Below the pieces are notes generated by a model. It had not been told where the DNA came from. It saw only the letters and a list, made by a program, of their open reading frames with translations, and did not search any database. Below are positions 52,745-62,150 of a stretch of 64,000 bases of DNA, one piece after another. Position 1 is the first letter of the stretch, and each line of letters opens with the position of its first letter. Source of the DNA: CBDCYH01 sp965224105 (lineage in GTDB: Bacteria; Bacteroidota; Rhodothermia; Rhodothermales; JABDKH01); the NCBI GenBank assembly GCA_965224105.1, contig CBDCYH010000002.1:2108001-2172000 (forward strand), in the 5' to 3' direction. Position numbers and translations under genes: made by a program.

Positions 52745-55096
52745 TTGATAGGTCGCGTATCCAGGAGATTGGCAGTCTTCGCACTTTGCTTGCTCGGCGT
52801 GGTCGCACCCAATGCCTCTGGTCAGGACTTGTTTCGAGACTGGATGGTCCACACGTCTTTTCGTTCGGTTTCGGATGTTGATGAATCGGGAGGTGTCGCC
52901 TGGGCTGCGACAAGTGGCGGTGTTTTTTCGTACGATTCTGGGTCGGGGGAGATCGTTCGCTATACACCGTTGGAGGGGTTGCACAATGTCTCTCCAGTTT
53001 CAATCAGCGTAGATAGCAAGCGTGGATCGGTCTGGATAGGATATTCGGATGGTGTACTCGACTTGTTGGACGTCGCTAGTGGCCAAGTTTCGTCTTTTCG
53101 TGATATCGAGCGTGCCTCTCAATTTTCTAACAGAGGGATCAACGAGATTGTGGTGCAAGGCGATTCTGTTTTTGTCGCGACGAATTTTGGTGTAGTCGTT
53201 TTTGATCCTGTCCTAAACGAGGTTCGCGATTCGTATACAAATCTTGGTGCTTTCAGCGCCGCCACGCCTGTTCATGACATCTTGCTTGCTCCGACCCCAG
53301 ATGGGCAAATCGGGCTGTGGCTTGGTACCGATGAGGGTCTTGCGTTTGCGAGTTTGTCCAATCCAAACCTCAAAGATCCTTTGGCCTGGTCGACGGAGGG
53401 GGGTGTAGGATTTCCAGTGTTGACACTTGAACAGTATCAATCGAATGTTTTCCTCGGGACTGAAAACGACTTGTATCGCCGCACATCACCAGACGTGTTT
53501 CAACCACTCGGCCTGACCAACGGCATTAAGGATTGCGTCGCCACATCTGCTCTGCTCTACTGTCTGGATGAGTTTAGGATCATTGGGATTGATCCAGCAC
53601 TCAATTTCCGCGGATGGCGGGTCTCAACGAATAGCAGGCCCACTTCGCTGGTGGTAAGTTCGAGGCTCTGGATAGCTGACAGCGACGAGGGTCTGGTTAT
53701 CACCGCGATTCCTGATTTTACCTCATCAGACCTTGCAATCGAGGCGAAAATTGTCCCAAGTGGGCCGTTCGACAACGGAATAACCGATCTTGCAATCGGG
53801 AAGGAAGGCGATCTTTGGTTAGGGGGTACAGCTGTTGCTGGTTCGGGCTTCTATCACTTCAAAGCTGACGGATCGTGGGAGGCTTATACGTCTCGAACAG
53901 TGCCGGATCTTGTTGGCAAAACTCGATTCCGTCGGGTTCATGTTGACGCAGAGGGCAATACCTGGGCCGGGTCGGAGGGCGGCGGGCTGGTACGTGTTAG
54001 TCCAACCGCCGAAGTCACTGCCTTTGATGAGTCGAACTCGTCGCTCAGATCGGCGGCCGGTGCACCTGGCTTTATCATAGTCGGTGGTGTGGATAGCGAT
54101 TCGAACGGGAATCTCTGGGTTTCGACTCGCGGATCTTCGAATGGATTGCATGTCCGTACTGCGGATGGGGCCTGGACTGCACTTCCGCCATACGTAGGAT
54201 CCGGTTTAACCACTGCGAGCACAGCGTACGATCGAGTCGTAGTAGATTCGTTCGATCAGTTGTGGATTATCGTTAGAGATGAAACATCGTTCAACGTGAC
54301 GAGGGGTTTGCTCGTTGTCGACACGAATGGTACACCAACTGATGCGACCGACGATTCGTTTCAATTCTTCCGAACGAGGGGAGGGGGCGGAGTAGGTCTT
54401 CCGAGTGTCAACGTCAGAGCAATCGCTGAAGATCGGGGAGGTCTCGTTTGGATTGGCACGTCAGAGGGTCCGGCATATTTTGTGAACACTGGGGCCATAG
54501 CGAGGGACGACAACGCAACACCCATCTGGCCTCAACGGATTGATGGCGCCCAAGCTGAGTTCCTATACCTTGGGTTACCAATCAGCTCGCTAATGATCGA
54601 TCCGGCGAATCAAATCTGGATCGGAACGGACGACGGTATCCGCGTGGTCGCGCAACAGGAAACAGGTTTTGTTGAGGTTGCGAGTATTTCAACCGACAAT
54701 GATCCGCTGCTGGATAATGGCATTATCTCGATGGTTATCCGCCCGGAGTCAGGGCGAGTGTTCATTGCGACTGACCAAGGATTGCAGAGCGTGACTGGTC
54801 TGGCGATAGAGTCAGTTGACGGTGCATCTGAGCTTTTCGTTTTTCCGAATCCGGTGGTCATTTCGCAGGAGGTGGACCAGGAGATTTTTATTGAAGGGTT
54901 GGCGGATGACTCGGAGTTGCGCGTCGTTGATGTTTCGGGATCGCTCGTTGCAAGATTCGATACGCGAGGTGGGAGGTATTTGTGGAACGGAAGGGATAGT
55001 GAGGGACAACTTGTCGATTCAGGGATCTACGTTATTATCGCTGTCTCGAAAGCTGGAGAGCCTACCGTGGTCGGCAAAGTCGCAATAATCCGGTAG
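52745..55096 (+). CDS. porZ: PorZ-like type IX secretion-associated protein, two beta-propellers and C-terminal sorting-type domain
   Basis: A 783-residue secreted protein from TTG 52745, chosen because it has a GGGAG element just upstream and gives a proper signal peptide (RRLAVFALCLLGVVAPNASGQ). The N-terminal region FRDWMVHTSFRSVSDVDE followed by GGVAWAATSGGVFSYD and VWIGYSDGVLDLLD matches the PorZ N-terminal beta-propeller. Further W-x-G-T propeller blades (GLVWIGTSEG, NQIWIGTDDG) follow. The C-terminus (LFVFPNPV, then LRVVDVSG, WNGRDSEGQLVDSGIYV) is a type IX-type sorting fold. In Porphyromonas gingivalis PorZ recognises anionic LPS as part of the attachment complex. Homology is by motif recognition; some two-component regulator propeller proteins look similar. 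Confidence 0.8.
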   Translation: MIGRVSRRLAVFALCLLGVVAPNASGQDLFRDWMVHTSFRSVSDVDESGGVAWAATSGGVFSYDSGSGEIVRYTPLEGLHNVSPVSISVDSKRGSVWIGYSDGVLDLLDVASGQVSSFRDIERASQFSNRGINEIVVQGDSVFVATNFGVVVFDPVLNEVRDSYTNLGAFSAATPVHDILLAPTPDGQIGLWLGTDEGLAFASLSNPNLKDPLAWSTEGGVGFPVLTLEQYQSNVFLGTENDLYRRTSPDVFQPLGLTNGIKDCVATSALLYCLDEFRIIGIDPALNFRGWRVSTNSRPTSLVVSSRLWIADSDEGLVITAIPDFTSSDLAIEAKIVPSGPFDNGITDLAIGKEGDLWLGGTAVAGSGFYHFKADGSWEAYTSRTVPDLVGKTRFRRVHVDAEGNTWAGSEGGGLVRVSPTAEVTAFDESNSSLRSAAGAPGFIIVGGVDSDSNGNLWVSTRGSSNGLHVRTADGAWTALPPYVGSGLTTASTAYDRVVVDSFDQLWIIVRDETSFNVTRGLLVVDTNGTPTDATDDSFQFFRTRGGGGVGLPSVNVRAIAEDRGGLVWIGTSEGPAYFVNTGAIARDDNATPIWPQRIDGAQAEFLYLGLPISSLMIDPANQIWIGTDDGIRVVAQQETGFVEVASISTDNDPLLDNGIISMVIRPESGRVFIATDQGLQSVTGLAIESVDGASELFVFPNPVVISQEVDQEIFIEGLADDSELRVVDVSGSLVARFDTRGGRYLWNGRDSEGQLVDSGIYVIIAVSKAGEPTVVGKVAIIR

Positions 55097-55189
55097 CCGC
55101 AATCTCTCACTGAATATTCACTTCGGCAGCAGTTGGTCTAATCTTGGAAACACACGTCAAAAGAAGTAGTTTTGCTCCCTCGCAAAGCT

Positions 55190-55267
55190 GGTGACCGTAG
55201 CTCAGTTGGTTAGAGCGCCAGGTTGTGGCCCTGGAGGTCGGGGGTTCAATTCCCCTCGGTCACCCCA
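55190..55267 (+). tRNA. tRNA-His (anticodon GTG)
   Basis: Cloverleaf with anticodon stem CCAGG/CCTGG and loop TTGTGGC, giving GTG at 55225-55227. The extra G-1 typical of histidine tRNAs is encoded at 55190 and pairs with C73 at 55264; the 3' CCA is encoded (55265-55267). The acceptor stem GTGACCG pairs with CGGTCAC. Confidence 0.97.
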
Positions 55268-55281
55268 GTGCACTATCAGAT

Positions 55282-55354
55282 GCCGCGTTCGTCTAGGGGT
55301 TTAGGACGCCGCCCTTTCACGGCGGTAACACGGGTTCAAATCCCGTACGCGGTA
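55282..55354 (+). tRNA. tRNA-Glu (anticodon TTC)
   Basis: A 73-nt tRNA with anticodon stem CCGCC/GGCGG and loop CTTTCAC, giving TTC. The D-arm TTCGTCTAGGGGTTTAGGAC and GGTTCAAATCC T-arm are typical of glutamate tRNAs. The acceptor stem GCCGCGT pairs with ACGCGGT so that position 1:72 is a G:U wobble, and discriminator 73 is A. No CCA is encoded. It is 14 bp after tRNA-His and shares its transcript. Confidence 0.96.
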
Positions 55355-55355
55355 C

Positions 55356-55382
55356 AAAAAGCCCGGATTATCCGGGCTTTTT
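55356..55382 (+). terminator. Intrinsic terminator of the tRNA-His/tRNA-Glu unit
   Basis: A 12-bp perfect stem (55356-55367 with 55371-55382, 3-nt loop TTA), GC-rich in its upper part and ending in TTTTT. It follows tRNA-Glu by one base and works in both orientations. Confidence 0.92.
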
Positions 55383-55417
55383 CGTTGTTTCAGGTCAAGA
55401 ATTCCCGGCAATCGCCG

Positions 55418-56089
55418 ATGCCCATCACTCAAGATTCCCAACTTATCTCCTTTGCGATGTACATCGGGTGCGGCAGGCAGTTTAAGGTTTATGATCACGG
55501 TGACCACGTCGAAAAGATTCCGACGTCGGTTTATGACGTCAAGCGGCTTCTGCTGAAGTCCGACGCGACGTATTTTTTTCGCCCTCGTCAGCTGGATGCC
55601 GAAGCGCGGCGTATAATTGGAGAGCGCGAAAAATCACTTAACATCTTACGCAATAGGGAGTACGATGCGCACCTCCTTGCGGGGCTACAGTTTGCCGGTG
55701 AGGTGATCCTGCAAGATAAAGTCCCAGTTCTTGGAGATGTCCTTCGTTCTTCGAAAGATGCCCACAACATTGTAGACAAATACATTGCTGCAATACGCAG
55801 AGGTTGGGAGGCCGGTTGCCACGAAATGTCGTTCAACTTCACCGTCAATAACGGCATGAACGAAGATGGCGATGTTGTTATCACGGATATTGGCGAACTG
55901 ACATTTGATAAGACGGTGGTGCTTCGCCAGATCGAGTCGAAGTTTTGGAAGTCCAGCTGGACTGCGGGCCGATTAAAAAAGGATATCTGTGAATACTACT
56001 TCCAAAGAATGGACGAGCTGGTCACTCGACAGGAGCTTGACAGGTTGTGGAGAGACGCACTAATTCTCAATCGCGCCGACGTGGCCTGA
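55418..56089 (+). CDS. Protein-kinase-fold protein, YrbL-like, next to polysaccharide locus
   Basis: About 223 residues from ATG 55418; the open frame continues upstream through the tRNAs and must not be used. Near the N-terminus IGCGRQFKVYDHGDHVEKIP resembles a kinase glycine-rich loop followed by the beta3 lysine. Around residue 140, FTVNNGMNEDGDVVITDIGEL recalls the catalytic loop plus a DxG-like motif (here DIGE), as in YrbL-type small kinases. A helical C-terminal tail follows. No membrane segment. I infer a small kinase or kinase-like regulator or sugar kinase; activity is unproven. It is 55 bp ahead of the deacetylase gene on the same strand, so it may be co-transcribed. Confidence 0.6.
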   Translation: MPITQDSQLISFAMYIGCGRQFKVYDHGDHVEKIPTSVYDVKRLLLKSDATYFFRPRQLDAEARRIIGEREKSLNILRNREYDAHLLAGLQFAGEVILQDKVPVLGDVLRSSKDAHNIVDKYIAAIRRGWEAGCHEMSFNFTVNNGMNEDGDVVITDIGELTFDKTVVLRQIESKFWKSSWTAGRLKKDICEYYFQRMDELVTRQELDRLWRDALILNRADVA

Positions 56090-56144
56090 ACTCCACCGAG
56101 TTCTCTGAACGAAGTATATTGCTACTGCAATAATAGGCAATCAG

Positions 56145-57608
56145 ATGGCGCTCCGGTGCTACCTCGATATCAACGACCGCGCATTACCTGAGGCGCACTT
56201 CGCATTCAACACCTTACTTCAAATCGTTGGTGTTGGCTGGGTAAAGGTTGACGAACCGCAAGCAGCGGATATCGTGTACAGCGCAACTCGCCCCAATGGC
56301 TTTCAGGGTTGTTGGATACCGGCGGTCGACGCGGACGATTGGCGGCAAGCAAAACCGGTCGTGTGTGTGATTGACGGTGTTGGATTTGTTACCGTGTCCG
56401 ACGTTAAGTGGACTCCCTCGGAATTATTTCCAGCCGACATTCTCCACTCTACATTTTTGTTGCTCAGTGGTGCACTTGAGGAAGACGCCAAGCGCAATGC
56501 GTTTGGTGTGCCTATAGCCACCGAACACCCGCTTGCCAAACACAGCCTGCTGGGGACACCGCTGGTGAATGTGTATGCGGATCTGTTGCTCACTGCCTTA
56601 CACAAGTCTGGAAAGATGGTTGACCCCGCTCCTCGTTGGCCGGATAATGCCGACAGCGCCCTGGCACTGACTCATGATGTTGACAATCCTTACTCGAAGC
56701 CCCTCCGGTCGCATTATTATCGCCGGCTACGAAACGACGTCGCTTATAAACGGTGGCGCAGAATTCCTCGAGCCACGGCTGCATTTGTTAGAGATACTAT
56801 ACAATCATCTGCCAACCCACGCGCGTCCCCTGGCTCAGATCCGAATTTTGGGTTCAATGCCTGGGCTAGTTTCGCTGAGAATCTGGGAGCCAGATCTTGT
56901 TTCTACGTTGCAGTAGTCGACTCAACTCACCAGCGAGGTGTGCTACACGATGTGAACTACGACGCATCTCATCCGGAAATTACCAAGACGCTGGAGCAGA
57001 TTATTCAGAATGGTCATGAGGTGGGACTGCACGCGTCTATTCGGTCGCACGAAAACCCAGATTGGATCGCAGAAGAAAAGGATGAATTAGAGCGAATACT
57101 TGGTGGCAAAGTTCATGGTGTAAGACACCATTACTGGGCCGTGGCAGAGAGCGATACGAGCGAGACATTGCGATTCCAGCAGCTTGCCGGGTTTGACTAT
57201 GATTCGTCTTTTGGCCTAAATGATTCAGAAGGCTTCAGGCGTGGAATAGCCCTGCCGTTTTTTCCATACGACCATAGCAGCCGGGCGGCACTCGATATTT
57301 TGGAAATGCCACCGACCGCGATGGATGGTGGAATTTTCTACAGACACCAGGATGCCGCGTCGGCTCAGCAGGTCCTGTCCGATCACTTTTCCACAGTAAA
57401 GGAGTGGAACGGCTTAGGAATACTTGATTGGCACGTTGAGCAATCCAACCCGCTGAGACTTCATGGTGCAGGGCCGGTTTTTCAAAAGTCCTTTGCAGAA
57501 CATGTCGATAACCACAGCGACATCTGGGTCGATACTCCGAATGCGATCGCCCGCTGGTGGAAAGATAGGATTACACGCTTGGGTCCAGCTCCTCCACTCG
57601 GATCCTGA
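56145..57608 (+). CDS. Polysaccharide deacetylase-like protein (NodB homology fold)
   Basis: A 487-residue soluble protein. The N-terminal ~150 residues form an uncharacterised domain; the second part has the NodB signature LTHDVDNPY (metal-binding Asp) at about residue 177, NGHEVGLHASIRSH (metal-binding His) and GVRHHYW. Members in polysaccharide loci modify or edit N-acetylated sugars. There is no clear signal peptide, so it may act in the cytoplasm. It overlaps the convergent flippase gene by 38 bp. Confidence 0.82.
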   Translation: MALRCYLDINDRALPEAHFAFNTLLQIVGVGWVKVDEPQAADIVYSATRPNGFQGCWIPAVDADDWRQAKPVVCVIDGVGFVTVSDVKWTPSELFPADILHSTFLLLSGALEEDAKRNAFGVPIATEHPLAKHSLLGTPLVNVYADLLLTALHKSGKMVDPAPRWPDNADSALALTHDVDNPYSKPLRSHYYRRLRNDVAYKRWRRIPRATAAFVRDTIQSSANPRASPGSDPNFGFNAWASFAENLGARSCFYVAVVDSTHQRGVLHDVNYDASHPEITKTLEQIIQNGHEVGLHASIRSHENPDWIAEEKDELERILGGKVHGVRHHYWAVAESDTSETLRFQQLAGFDYDSSFGLNDSEGFRRGIALPFFPYDHSSRAALDILEMPPTAMDGGIFYRHQDAASAQQVLSDHFSTVKEWNGLGILDWHVEQSNPLRLHGAGPVFQKSFAEHVDNHSDIWVDTPNAIARWWKDRITRLGPAPPLGS

Positions 57609-58845
57609 GCTGCGGAAACGATCGAACGAAAGCGTGCTTCGTTATAATCACGTGCGCGATGAGAATTACAACCGCGCACAAGGATTGGCTCCACGCCAAA
57701 CCCACTACCCCGTATTTCTTGAGTGCCAGGAAAGATATTGCGATGCAAAGCGGAGTCGTAACGGACGCCGACACGAAATTGTACTCAGGTTTTCCGAGAC
57801 TCATGGTTGAGATTCCCAGAATGGAATAGCTGGATCGGATTACAAAAGCGTACAGAAGAATCCCAAGAAACAGTGTCGTCTGCATGTACGATGCAGGGTA
57901 GACCAGTTCGATTAACGTGTATCCGCAGACGAAGACTAAACAAGCGATAATCAGTGAGACGCCAAACGTCTGTATTTGAAATTGCCCGACTTTTTTGATG
58001 AACCACTCTCCGTCGTCGAATCTCTCGCTCAACAGAGGAAGTAGGACGCGTTGGATGTTCGACACAATCATTGATCCCCCGGAGACCATCAGGTGGGCCA
58101 ACGCATACAAGCCAATCTCTTTCGGATCCAACACCACAAGACTAAGCAAGAATACATCTGCGTACTTACCTAACGTGTGAATACCATTCGCCAGGAAACT
58201 GAAACGCGCAATATGCGAAAAGTCGGCTGGTACTGGAGAATTATCAGGAGAAACTAGCGGTTGCTCAAGTTTTACCCAGTAGTATCCTAGTGACGCGATC
58301 TGGCCAACAACGCTACCAACGACAAATCCGGGTAGACCAAATAGGAGAGTACCAACCAAAGCCCCGAGTACCCACAACAGCTTCGACACAAACTCCACGT
58401 GAGCCAGCATGGGGATTTGGCGATTGGCCTGAAAGAATGATCCAATGATAACTGTCTGGGCAGCAAACGGAACAGACAGCGTAAACAATACTAGCAACCC
58501 GGCATGATGTACAGGCAGTAGGTTCGACAATAGAAGAATGGCAAAAAACACGTAAGAGACTAAAGAAGCGTAGACCGTCCTCTTTATTGCCTCCCTCAAC
58601 AGTCTCGACTTCTCGGACGACGACCTTCCCCGCTCCGACCCAAGTTTTAGAACCGAATTATTGTACCCTAGAGTTGCAAAGATTAGCAGGAGAGCTGCGT
58701 AGCTTTGCATAATCCGGATCGCCCCTATCTCATCGGGACTCAGCAGTAACGGAAGGACAAGCAGCACGCCAACGGTCAAAACCTGACCCGCTGCGCTCGC
58801 AGATACTAGTTGGAGAATTCCTCTCCTGATAATGAGTTTGATCAA
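57571..58845 (-). CDS. Wzx-type polysaccharide flippase (MATE/MVF-like)
   Basis: A 424-residue protein with about 12 membrane helices of the polysaccharide-biosynthesis flippase superfamily, moving lipid-linked oligosaccharide across the inner membrane. Visible are the N-terminal LLLSPDEIGAIRIMQSYAALL, PGFVVGSVVGQIASLGYYW and ADVFLLSLVVLDPKEIGLYALAHLM. It overlaps the upstream glycosyltransferase by 4 bp (same strand), and converges on the deacetylase-like gene. Specificity is unknown. Confidence 0.85.
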   Translation of the reverse strand: MIKLIIRRGILQLVSASAAGQVLTVGVLLVLPLLLSPDEIGAIRIMQSYAALLLIFATLGYNNSVLKLGSERGRSSSEKSRLLREAIKRTVYASLVSYVFFAILLLSNLLPVHHAGLLVLFTLSVPFAAQTVIIGSFFQANRQIPMLAHVEFVSKLLWVLGALVGTLLFGLPGFVVGSVVGQIASLGYYWVKLEQPLVSPDNSPVPADFSHIARFSFLANGIHTLGKYADVFLLSLVVLDPKEIGLYALAHLMVSGGSMIVSNIQRVLLPLLSERFDDGEWFIKKVGQFQIQTFGVSLIIACLVFVCGYTLIELVYPASYMQTTLFLGILLYAFVIRSSYSILGISTMSLGKPEYNFVSASVTTPLCIAISFLALKKYGVVGLAWSQSLCAVVILIAHVIITKHAFVRSFPQLRIRVEELDPSV

Positions 58846-59834
58846 TGATCCCGACCAACGCTTTCTCGAATTCCGACTTCTCTGGTTAGGAACTCTTTTA
58901 GCACCGCGACAAAATCTTCAACGTTTCTGTTTTCGAAGATGTGCGCTTCTCTGGGTCTGGGGCAAGCATTGCTGGCAATTACCGGCGTGTCTAGCCAAAG
59001 CGCTTCCCGAACGGAAATCGAATCCCCGTCTTGATTGGACGGACGCAAGAAAGCAGTCGCGCGGGCAGTTATCGGCCACAATTCTCGCTCCCCAGTGAGA
59101 AACTTGATGTTATCTCCGAGCTTATGATCGATGACGAATTGATCCAGCTTCGCGAAGTACTCCTGTGCCTGCGCATCACCAACTGATGGTCGCCCAACCA
59201 GCAACCCCAGGTTAGGAAACTCAGCCACAAGCGTTTTACTCATCTGTAGAGCGATATCGGATCCGTATCTGTCGACTCCTTCGTGAAAGGCATCGCCACC
59301 CTGCATGACTAGCAGCGGCGAACGATCCCTTATGAATTCTTTGATGTCGCGCGGGTATGTAGCAAGGATACGCGCTTCCGTGTTGGTGTCCGGAGGAAGG
59401 AACGCATTCTTTATTCGGCTTGCGGTTGGGACGTGAACATCGTTACGTCTGAACATGCCAATAATGTGGCCACTTACAAAGACACAGTCTCCAACTCTTT
59501 TTAGGAAAGCGTTGTAAATCCTCTTTCGCCACAAAGGCAACCTATCAGTGAACTGTCCGGAGTGAATCCAATGCGAGATGTTCGTTTTGAATGGCCGGAG
59601 GAGAGTGATCAATATGGGTGTTGTCAGGTATTCATTAATCTCGATCGATAGCTCTTCTCGAGTCGAGATGATGTGCGCAAAGGTTTTGAATTTCTCCCAA
59701 CGACTCAACCGGGGCCACTGGATAAGTTCGGTTTGTATTCCGCTTGCCACCAATTGTGCAACATGACGCTCGACGAAAACACTTACGCCACCATATGGCG
59801 GTGGAAGAGGTCCGAAAACAATTTGTACCGACAT
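58842..59834 (-). CDS. Glycosyltransferase (GT4-type)
   Basis: A 330-residue GT-B enzyme. The N-terminal GPLPPPYGGVSVFVERHVAQL is the acceptor-domain signature, and the C-terminal part has the donor-binding E-x7-E region in SVREALWLDTPVIASNA. It is first in a leftward pair with the flippase and overlaps its start by ATGA. It likely extends the repeat unit of the locus polysaccharide. Confidence 0.85.
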   Translation of the reverse strand: MSVQIVFGPLPPPYGGVSVFVERHVAQLVASGIQTELIQWPRLSRWEKFKTFAHIISTREELSIEINEYLTTPILITLLRPFKTNISHWIHSGQFTDRLPLWRKRIYNAFLKRVGDCVFVSGHIIGMFRRNDVHVPTASRIKNAFLPPDTNTEARILATYPRDIKEFIRDRSPLLVMQGGDAFHEGVDRYGSDIALQMSKTLVAEFPNLGLLVGRPSVGDAQAQEYFAKLDQFVIDHKLGDNIKFLTGERELWPITARATAFLRPSNQDGDSISVREALWLDTPVIASNACPRPREAHIFENRNVEDFVAVLKEFLTREVGIRESVGRDH

Positions 59835-60008
59835 ATCGCCGAAGGTTTGTCTTTGAGTCCCGTTCCGGGATAATTATTCGTATGAGATCCCCCCGCATGC
59901 GTCAGGAAGGCAGTATTTCGACTGGTTAGGCCAATACAAAGATCTAGCCTTAGACAACCCGGTGTCTGGTACTTGTTTTGAGTTAGCAGTCGGATCGGGT
60001 CGGGAAAC

Positions 60009-62150
60009 ATGTCAATGCTTCAACGGGCGACTCAGTACACGCCCTTCCAATTTATTCGAAAGGCACCAAGAGTGCTGTTTAGGCAGGTCCGCCAACTGAT
60101 TCGGACCTTACAGAATTCCTATGTACCCACGCTGCGGATTAATCAACCAACAAAATTGTCGAGATTGATTCGGTTGTCGGCATCGCAGATTAACAGCCGA
60201 CTTGTAGATACGCTCGTCGCATATGCGAACAACCTTACAGAGAATCGAATCGATGTTCTAGGTTCCGGGTGGGTCTCGCTTGATTATGGAATCCAACGAG
60301 CGGGATTCTCCGGGACTATTTTTCCGGTCGACCCTGAACTTGATGGGACGGCGGATGTGTGGAGGGTCAATGGTCCTAACAGGCCGCTGGCAGAGAGTGT
60401 TGCAGGGAATATCGACAAAGGATATCGACCAATTGATTGGCAGGTCGATCTAAAATCCGGTTACAGATGGTCTGTGCGTGATCGCAGCCATGACACTCTG
60501 GTCGGCATCCCGGAGGGAGCTGACATCAAGATTCCCTGGGAGCTTGGCAGGCTGAATCACCTTCCGATATTATCGCTGGCCTTCGTCGTTGCAGATGAAT
60601 CGGGCGACACTGGTGCTGCAAACAAGTATCTCTACACCTTTCGCAATCAGGTGTTAGACTTCATCGCGAATAATCCACCCGAGTTTGGTGTCAACTGGTG
60701 TACCGCGACGCTAGCTGGTGTTCGCATTTCGAATTTGCTGGTTGCGTACGATATGTTCGTCTCTGCAGGCGCCGAGTTTGATCCTGCTTTCAAAAGAATA
60801 TTCTCTTCCAGTGTCTGGTCGCACGCCCAATTTATAGCATCGAATCTTGAGCGTTGGGATTTAGGCCAACGCAATAATCACTACCTGGCAAACCTTTGCG
60901 GACTTGCTTTTTGTGTTGCCTATCTACCCGTTGGTCGCAAGACCAACCGGTGGCACAAGTTTCTAACAAAGGAATTGGATCGCGAGGCGTTGACACAGTT
61001 CAACAACGATGGCTCGTGCTTCGAAGGCTCGACTGCCTACCATGCCTTTTCACTCGAGCTGCTTACATGGGCCGCGGCGGCAGTTACAACTCGTGCGCGC
61101 CGAACGGTTGCAGAACAACACATAGTGCAGGGGCGGTATTTCGAATCCAGGTTTTATGCAAGACTCACGGATGCTGCGAAGTTCCTCGCCGACGTTACAA
61201 TGAATAGTGGCAACATCGTTCAAATAGGAGACAACGACAGTGGGCGGCTGCTGAGAATAGCTCCTGACGTACGCATTGCGTCGCGATACCATGCGCTCCG
61301 CACACAGATCCACCTCATCGATTCCTGGGACGCCATAGAAGGTGAAGATATTCTTGACACGAATGAGCTGAACTATTCGGAGGTGCTCCGAACCACAAAC
61401 GCGTTCCTGAATACCAACGGCAGTGATGGCTCGATCCTTTCCGATCTCGTCGTAGCGGCTCTCTCTCTGGAAGAGCCTCAGTGGATGTTTTCTCGCGAAA
61501 AACTCTACCGGAAGATCGCACTTCAGCAGACTGATACAGTCCGGTTCGATAGTGCTACTTCCCTTCATCTGCCCCTGGACGGTGTCGGCGAAGAGTTCGA
61601 AGTGATCCACTATCCTGACTTTGGCTTAATTGTCTTTCGTAGTGACCGCCTGTACCTCTCTTTTGTGTGTAAGACCAAGGCGTTGAGGACAAACGTGGGT
61701 CATCCTCATGATGATCAGCTCTCGTTGACCATAGAGCTCGATGGCGCAGAGCTCGTGAGCGATCCGGGTACATATGTATACATGGCCAGCCTGGCTCGGC
61801 GCAATCAGTTTAGATCTGCAGAATTCCATTTTTGCCCCCAGATCGAGAACAGGACGAGCACTCCGCTCAACTTGTTCGAAAGCCCTTCCCTTTCGTTGGC
61901 CACACTGGAATATCTCGATGCAGGTACGGTAAGAGCGAGCGTGCAATTCGGGAATACAGTAGTCCGGAGAACGATCCAGATTAGCAACACAGGGATTGAT
62001 ATTTCTGATGAGGCAACAGGAGGAAAGCTGCGCGATCTTTCGGAGTTGCTGCAAGAACACAGGTCGCGCCCCGTTTCGAACGGTTATGGAAAACTAAGGC
62101 TGCCTCATCCGTGGCCTGAAAAAGCACAGGAACCGATTTGGATCACATAG
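60009..62150 (+). CDS. Heparinase II/III family protein
   Basis: A 713-residue protein with an N-terminal alpha/alpha-toroid and a C-terminal beta-sandwich. Family blocks include NNHYLANLCGLAFCVAYLP, FNNDGSCFEGSTAYHAFSLE with the Tyr/His catalytic region, IGDNDSGRLL, and the C-terminal VGHPHDDQLSLTIELDGAELVSDPGTY. Such proteins in polysaccharide biosynthesis loci are thought to trim or modify uronic-acid-containing polymers. No typical signal peptide is evident. It overlaps the polymerase-like gene by 13 bp. Confidence 0.87.
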   Translation: MSMLQRATQYTPFQFIRKAPRVLFRQVRQLIRTLQNSYVPTLRINQPTKLSRLIRLSASQINSRLVDTLVAYANNLTENRIDVLGSGWVSLDYGIQRAGFSGTIFPVDPELDGTADVWRVNGPNRPLAESVAGNIDKGYRPIDWQVDLKSGYRWSVRDRSHDTLVGIPEGADIKIPWELGRLNHLPILSLAFVVADESGDTGAANKYLYTFRNQVLDFIANNPPEFGVNWCTATLAGVRISNLLVAYDMFVSAGAEFDPAFKRIFSSSVWSHAQFIASNLERWDLGQRNNHYLANLCGLAFCVAYLPVGRKTNRWHKFLTKELDREALTQFNNDGSCFEGSTAYHAFSLELLTWAAAAVTTRARRTVAEQHIVQGRYFESRFYARLTDAAKFLADVTMNSGNIVQIGDNDSGRLLRIAPDVRIASRYHALRTQIHLIDSWDAIEGEDILDTNELNYSEVLRTTNAFLNTNGSDGSILSDLVVAALSLEEPQWMFSREKLYRKIALQQTDTVRFDSATSLHLPLDGVGEEFEVIHYPDFGLIVFRSDRLYLSFVCKTKALRTNVGHPHDDQLSLTIELDGAELVSDPGTYVYMASLARRNQFRSAEFHFCPQIENRTSTPLNLFESPSLSLATLEYLDAGTVRASVQFGNTVVRRTIQISNTGIDISDEATGGKLRDLSELLQEHRSRPVSNGYGKLRLPHPWPEKAQEPIWIT

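Noticed and set aside
55223..55417. N-terminal extension of the kinase-fold frame
   Set aside because: It reads through tRNA-His, tRNA-Glu and their terminator; ATG 55418 is the first sensible start.
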